This document shows positions 5,891 through 9,795 of a stretch of DNA of 9,795 nucleotides, piece after piece (within the stretch, counting starts at the first letter, position 1; each line of letters opens with the position of its first letter). The stretch is from Patescibacteria group bacterium (GTDB lineage Bacteria > Patescibacteriota > Minisyncoccia > Minisyncoccales > CG1-02-41-26). The DNA lies in contig JAHCRD010000016.1 in NCBI GenBank assembly GCA_020148085.1, positions 1-9,795 on the forward strand, written 5' to 3'. Below the pieces are notes generated by a model. It was not told the DNA's origin, made no database searches, and worked only from the letters and a program-made list of their open reading frames with translations. The position numbers were made by a program, and so were the translations under genes.

Positions 5891-8800
5891 TATTTTCTAA
5901 ATCCTGTCCCAGCTGGTATCAATCTACCTATTATAACATTTTCTTTGAGTCCTCTCAATTTATCTTCTTTTCCTTCAAGAGAAGTCTTGATTAAAACTCG
6001 GGAGGTCTCTTGGAAAGAGGCGGCTGACAAAAAACTATCTGAGGTCAAAGCAACTCTTGAAATACCAAGTAAAATTGGCTGAAATTTTGCTCCTGTTCCC
6101 CCAGCTTTTTTGAGAAAGGAATTTATCTCTTTTGCTTCAAGTAAACTGATAACTTGTCCCTGGATCCAGGGACTGTCTCCTCCCGCAGTAATTCTTACAC
6201 GAGAGAACATTTGCCTGATTATTATTTCGAGGTGCTTGTCGTGAATATCTATCCCTTCTCCAGCATAAATCCTTTGAACTTCTTTAATGATATAACGTTG
6301 GGTTTTGGCCATTCCCGAAACCTTAAAAAGTTTTCTTAAATTCAAACTTCCTGAACAAAGAGGCTGGCCTGGAATAACCTTTTCACCCTTTTTGAGATAA
6401 ACTTCTGAATCAGGCGGAGTGTTGTATTCAATAGTATTTTGGGATTTTTTAGGATTTTTCTTGGCTCTGCTCCGAATAAAAACTTTCCTTTTTTCCAGGT
6501 CAACTTTAATAACTTGACCCTCCTCTTGAGCTATTGGAGCTTCCCCTTTTGGTTCTCTCAGTTCAAAAATCTCCTCAACTCTCGGCAAACCCCGGGTGAT
6601 ATCTCCTCCACCAGCAACTCCCCCTAAGTGAAAAGTTCTCATAGTTAACTGGGTTCCTGGCTCTCCAATAGATTGGGCAGCTATAATTCCAACTGCCTCC
6701 CCTATTGAAACCATCTCATTCCTGCCCATCTCCCAACCATAACATTTTTGACAAACCCCTCTCAAAGATTTACAACTCAAAGGAGAGCGAACCTTTAACC
6801 GTTCGATTTCAGCTTTGTCAATTTCTCTGGCTTTTTCCCAATCTATTATTTCTCCCTTCTTGACTAAAATTTTTTCTCCCTTCCCGGCTTTGATATCTTC
6901 TAGGGCTATTCTTCCTGCGATCTTAAAGATGAAATTCTGGTCAAGCTCTCGAGCATCTTCTCTAAAAATTTCCCGGCCTTCCTTATCCCTACAATCTTCC
7001 TCAGTCACAATTACTTCGTGAACTACGTCAACCAATCTTCTGGTTAAATAGCCAGATTTTGAAGTTCTCAAGGCGGTATCAGCAGTCCCTTTTCTTGCTC
7101 CATGGGTTGAAATAAAATATTCCAAAACATCAAATCCCTCCTTGAATGAATTTTTTATTGGAAGTTCTATTGTTCTTCCGGTTGGGGAGGTAACCAGACC
7201 CTTCATTCCAGCCATCTGAACTGGTTGAGCCCAAGAGCCCCTTGCTCCTGAGTCAACTATGGAAAAGACCGGTCCATCTTTTGGTAAGGTCTCAGCTACT
7301 AAATTTTCCACCCTCTCTTTAACCCCTTGCCAGATTTCAATTACTTTTGCTCCTCTTTCTTTTCGAGATAAAAGTCCTTTTTTGAAGTGAGTATTGACTG
7401 AATCAATCTCTTTTTCTGCTTCTCTGAATAATTCCTGTTTTTGAGGAGGAACAACCAAATCATCCATCCCCCAGCTCATTCCAGACAAAGTGGCATATTC
7501 AAAACCAAGTTCTTTAATTTTATCTAAAACCTTTTGAATTTCCTCTGGGGGGTATTTAGTAATAATTTGGGCAATTATTTTAGAAAGTTTTTTTGAATTA
7601 ACCTGAGTATTTATGAAAGGAAATCCCTGAGGTAAACTTTCATTGAAGATAATTCGGCCGCAAGTTGTCTCTCGGAGTCCTTCCCCTGCCAGAACTTTGA
7701 TTGGAGCTCCGAGATCCAATTTACCCAATTGCTGAGCCAAGATAGCTTCCTCGAAACTTCCAAAAACCTTACCCTGACCCTGAGCCCCCTCAAGCTCTCC
7801 AGTTAAACAATAACAACCTAAAATAATGTCTTGGGTTGGAGAAACAATTGGAGTACCAGTACCTGGTTTAAGAAGGTTTTTAGTAGATAACATCAGATTT
7901 TGAGCTTCTTTCTGGCTCTCCTCGGAGAGAGGTAGGTGAACAGCCATCTGGTCTCCATCAAAATCAGCATTAAATGCCTCACAGACCAGAGGATGAACTC
8001 TTATTGCCTCCCCTTCAATTAAAAGGGGCTGGAAAGCTTGGATGCCTAATCGGTGCAGGGTTGGGGCTCGGTTAAGCAAAACTAATTTATCTCCGATTAC
8101 CTCCTCCAAAATTGCAAAGACTTCAGGCGCCCTGGCATCAATTATTCTTGAAGCTCCCCGGATATTGAAAGCTAATTCTCTGTCTAAAAGTTTTTTTACG
8201 ACAAAGGGACGGACAAGTTCAAGAGCCATAATCTTGGGAATCCCGCACTGGAAGAGTTGAAGTTCGGGACCTGGAGTAATAACTGACCTCGCAGAATAAT
8301 CTACTCTTTTGCCCAAAAGATTTCTCCGAAATCTTCCTTCTTTCCCTCCCAAAATATCAGCTAAGGATTTCAAAAGCCGTTTGCCGCCGGTGGTGGCGGT
8401 AGTCACCTGACCTTTTCTCATCCTATTATCCAACAAACTGTCCACTGCCTCTTGCAACATTCTTTTTTCATTCCGGACAATAACTTCGGGGGCGGAGATC
8501 TCAAGTAGATGTTTGAGCCGATTGTTTCGATTAATCACTCTTCGATAAAGATCATTTAAGTCAGAGGAGGCATATCTTCCCCCATCCAATTGGACCATTG
8601 GTCGAAGGTCTGGAGGTAAAACCGGGAGTCTGGTCAAGAACATCCATTCTGGTCGAATCTTTGCTCCCAACAATCCCTGCAGAAATCTTAATCTCCCCAA
8701 ACTTTTTTTAGCTGAAGAGGAGGAAGATTTCTTAATTTCTTTTTTCAATTTATCAATTTCTTTTTTGAGATTGGTTTTTGAGAAAATTTTGCACAAGGTT

Positions 8801-9462
8801 TCAGCGCCAGTGCCGGCACTAAAAATCTCTCCATATCTCAAAGAAAACTCTCGATACTCAGTTTCGGACAAAATCTGGAGGGGTTGGATTGAAGAAACCT
8901 CTTCTTTGGCTTCCTCTCGCCTTTGTTTCAATGTTTCTTTTTTTCTCTTTTTTTCTCCAGGACTCAATTTCTCTTTTGATATTTGTTTGAGTTTCTCTTT
9001 CCCTTCCTCTTCAATTTCTTTTAATAATTTTTTTTGAGCCTCGATATCTACTTTCTCAATAATGTAGGCTGCAAAATAAATCACCCTTTCCAACTTTTGC
9101 TGAGGAATATTTAAAAGAAGTCCAATTCTTGAGGGAACTCCTCTCAGAAACCAAATGTGAGAAACTGGGGCTGCCAATTCTATATGACCCATCCTTTCCC
9201 TTCGCACTTGAGTTTTTGTAATCTCAACTCCACATCTATCGCAAATCACCCCTTTGTATCTAATTCCCTTGTATTTGCCACAATAACACTCGTAATCTTT
9301 GGTTGGTCCAAAAATTTTTTCACAAAACAAACCATCCTTTTCTGGTCTTTGGGTCCGATAATTTATGGTTTCGGGTCTGGTAACCTCTCCTTTAGACCAA
9401 TTCAAAATCTCCTCGGCTGAGGCCAGCTTAATTCGTATTGATTGTAGATCAGCTACTTTCAT
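5890..9462 (-). CDS. rpoC: DNA-directed RNA polymerase subunit beta'
   Basis: The 1190-residue protein is a complete beta' subunit, which together with beta forms the polymerase active site. Visible features are: an N-terminal zinc site Cys59, Cys61, Cys74, Cys77 (CYCG and CDRC); a clamp/coiled-coil region with RPEWMFLTRLPVLPPDLRP (270-288); the rudder/lid area with GKRVDYSARSVI (384-395); and the catalytic NADFDGDQ (498-505), whose three Asp bind Mg2+. Further on are the second zinc site Cys824, Cys897, Cys904, Cys907, the bridge-helix and trigger-loop region with AQSIGEPGTQLTMRTFH (929-945), and a C-terminal ISRVALTSDSFLSAASFQET block. Residues about 138-192 form a Lys/Glu-rich insertion in the clamp that E. 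coli and B. subtilis lack. No large trigger-loop insertion (E. coli SI3) is present. The ATG at 9462 fits the family N-terminus; no Shine-Dalgarno precedes it. It follows rpoB across a 202-nt gap filled by repeat copy B. Confidence 0.99.
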   Translation of the reverse strand: MKVADLQSIRIKLASAEEILNWSKGEVTRPETINYRTQRPEKDGLFCEKIFGPTKDYECYCGKYKGIRYKGVICDRCGVEITKTQVRRERMGHIELAAPVSHIWFLRGVPSRIGLLLNIPQQKLERVIYFAAYIIEKVDIEAQKKLLKEIEEEGKEKLKQISKEKLSPGEKKRKKETLKQRREEAKEEVSSIQPLQILSETEYREFSLRYGEIFSAGTGAETLCKIFSKTNLKKEIDKLKKEIKKSSSSSAKKSLGRLRFLQGLLGAKIRPEWMFLTRLPVLPPDLRPMVQLDGGRYASSDLNDLYRRVINRNNRLKHLLEISAPEVIVRNEKRMLQEAVDSLLDNRMRKGQVTTATTGGKRLLKSLADILGGKEGRFRRNLLGKRVDYSARSVITPGPELQLFQCGIPKIMALELVRPFVVKKLLDRELAFNIRGASRIIDARAPEVFAILEEVIGDKLVLLNRAPTLHRLGIQAFQPLLIEGEAIRVHPLVCEAFNADFDGDQMAVHLPLSEESQKEAQNLMLSTKNLLKPGTGTPIVSPTQDIILGCYCLTGELEGAQGQGKVFGSFEEAILAQQLGKLDLGAPIKVLAGEGLRETTCGRIIFNESLPQGFPFINTQVNSKKLSKIIAQIITKYPPEEIQKVLDKIKELGFEYATLSGMSWGMDDLVVPPQKQELFREAEKEIDSVNTHFKKGLLSRKERGAKVIEIWQGVKERVENLVAETLPKDGPVFSIVDSGARGSWAQPVQMAGMKGLVTSPTGRTIELPIKNSFKEGFDVLEYFISTHGARKGTADTALRTSKSGYLTRRLVDVVHEVIVTEEDCRDKEGREIFREDARELDQNFIFKIAGRIALEDIKAGKGEKILVKKGEIIDWEKAREIDKAEIERLKVRSPLSCKSLRGVCQKCYGWEMGRNEMVSIGEAVGIIAAQSIGEPGTQLTMRTFHLGGVAGGGDITRGLPRVEEIFELREPKGEAPIAQEEGQVIKVDLEKRKVFIRSRAKKNPKKSQNTIEYNTPPDSEVYLKKGEKVIPGQPLCSGSLNLRKLFKVSGMAKTQRYIIKEVQRIYAGEGIDIHDKHLEIIIRQMFSRVRITAGGDSPWIQGQVISLLEAKEINSFLKKAGGTGAKFQPILLGISRVALTSDSFLSAASFQETSRVLIKTSLEGKEDKLRGLKENVIIGRLIPAGTGFRK

Positions 9463-9469
9463 AAATATC

Positions 9470-9500
9470 TACGAATTACGAATTTTTACGAATATACGAA
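9470..9500 (+). repeat. Four TACGAA hexamers directly upstream of rpoC (array B)
   Basis: TACGAA occurs at 9470, 9477, 9487 and 9495, nearly the same spacing as the array before ftsK. In the coding sense the TTCGTA units end 7 nt before the rpoC ATG. The sequence between the hexamers differs from array A while the hexamers are intact, which suggests that the hexamer itself is the conserved unit. Confidence 0.85.
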
Positions 9501-9504
9501 TAAG

Positions 9505-9650
9505 TGAGCGCGAGGGTAGTTTCCGAGGGGAGCATGGAGGGTGGGTGTGACCGAAGATGAAAATCTTTATGGACTTGGCGCTTAAGAAAACTACTCCTCC
9601 AAGCCCTCAGATGACCGTTTGCTCCCCGAGGAAAGCTAGGTGAGCGCTCA
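9505..9650 (+). ncRNA. Structured repeat element, copy B (rpoB-rpoC gap)
   Basis: This is the second copy of the element at 5739-5890, in the same orientation. Its closing helix is stronger: UGAGCGC (9505-9511) pairs perfectly with GCGCUCA (9644-9650). Then come GA 9512-9513 opposite GA 9642-9643, UUUCC (9520-9524) with GGAAA (9630-9634), GA 9525-9526 opposite GA 9628-9629, and GGGGAGCA (9527-9534) with UGCUCCCC (9620-9627). Inside, GAGGGU (9537-9542) can pair with GCCCUC (9603-9608), and CUUGG (9574-9578) competes with CCAAG (9599-9603). AGAU-GAAA-AUCU (9555-9566) is a GNRA-capped hairpin not kept in copy A. Pair G9510-C9645 replaces C5745-G5884 of copy A, a compensatory change. RNA identity and strand are inferred. 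Confidence 0.6.
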
Positions 9651-9673
9651 AGACTGCCGAGTGCTTATTTTTT
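9643..9673 (+). terminator. Candidate plus-strand terminator after repeat copy B
   Basis: AGCGCUC (9643-9649) pairs with GAGUGCU (9659-9665; six Watson-Crick pairs and one G-U) around a 9-nt loop. A run of six T follows at 9668-9673. This has the form of an intrinsic terminator for plus-strand transcription, which would end an RNA made from copy B. It shares GCGCUC with the element's closing helix, so the two structures exclude each other. The T-run is also the complement of the two final Lys codons of rpoB, so chance is possible, and copy A has no equivalent. Confidence 0.4.
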
Positions 9674-9795
9674 GGGTTCTTCTTCTTGGACAACCCTTTT
9701 CACTTCAATACTTAGCCCTAAAGATTTTAACTCAGAAATCAATAAATCGAAGGAGGCTGGGATGTTTGGTTTTTTTATTGGCTCTCCTTTCAAAA
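9665..9795 (-). CDS. rpoB: DNA-directed RNA polymerase subunit beta, C-terminal end only
   Basis: Only the last 42 codons and the TAA stop (9667-9665) lie in the window; the gene continues past the right edge. The peptide contains KGEPIKKPNIPASFDLLISE and ELKSLGLSIEV, matching the C-terminus of RpoB (compare [23 protein letters not shown]), which contacts beta'. A charged run-off tail RVVQEEEPKK follows. The position directly upstream of rpoC in the same direction is the universal rpoBC order and supports the call. The 202-nt gap to rpoC is occupied by repeat copy B. Confidence 0.95.
   Translation of the reverse strand, partial: LKGEPIKKPNIPASFDLLISELKSLGLSIEVKRVVQEEEPKK

Noticed and set aside
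8765..9037. 90-codon plus-strand open frame opposite rpoC
   Set aside because: Shadow of the charged clamp insertion; Phe/Ser-rich composition is expected opposite Lys/Glu codons.
9157..9420. 87-codon plus-strand open frame opposite the rpoC 5' end
   Set aside because: Antisense shadow of the conserved zinc-binding region of RpoC.
9610..9639. Hammerhead-like ribozyme (AGAUGA with GAAA)
   Set aside because: The core would need CUGAUGA and a matching three-stem layout; the sequence gives neither and the bases pair in the long helix instead.

Overview
The window most likely comes from a small, AT-rich genome of the Patescibacteria/CPR radiation (Parcubacteria-like). This is an inference from several things: the AT-rich, Lys/Glu-rich coding style; an rpsF-ssb-rpsR cluster that stops at rpsR with no rplI after it (bL9 loss is reported in parts of the CPR); missing Shine-Dalgarno sequences; and tight gene packing. 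No rRNA, tRNA, CRISPR array, transposase or phage gene was seen. All recognised genes are housekeeping genes.

Layout. 1-1290 (minus): a partial alpha-D-phosphohexomutase cut by the left window edge, with an unusual catalytic loop. 1291-1364: a divergent promoter region. 1365-2466 (plus): the compact operon rpsF-ssb-rpsR with 2-nt gaps. 2470-9795 (minus, transcribed right to left): 3' end of rpoB, complete rpoC, ftsK, recA. recA converges on rpsR, and a small palindrome built from the two stop codons lies between them. ftsK starts at 5695, not at the upstream in-frame ATG at 5845.

The most unusual content is a repeated, probably structured element. It fills both gaps of the rpoB-rpoC-ftsK series: about 5701-5890 between rpoC and ftsK, and about 9470-9650 between rpoB and rpoC. 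Each copy has four TACGAA hexamers next to the downstream gene's start codon, then a core of roughly 130-150 nt. The cores are about 89% identical apart from one 4-nt indel and share perfect 35-nt and 30-nt end blocks. The ends fold into a long closing helix with two tandem G-A/G-A internal loops, and one base pair shows a compensatory change between copies. Wobble pairs and the G-A loops suggest that the folding strand is the plus strand, antisense to the flanking genes. I do not recognise it as a named RNA family.

Working together: RpoB and RpoC form the RNA polymerase core. FtsK and RecA handle chromosome translocation at division and recombination. S6, SSB and S18 are a classic translation/replication mini-operon. 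The phosphohexomutase would supply sugar phosphates for the envelope or central metabolism. Two genes (rpsF, recA) have a perfect TATAAT exactly 14 nt before the ATG, which predicts very short mRNA leaders.
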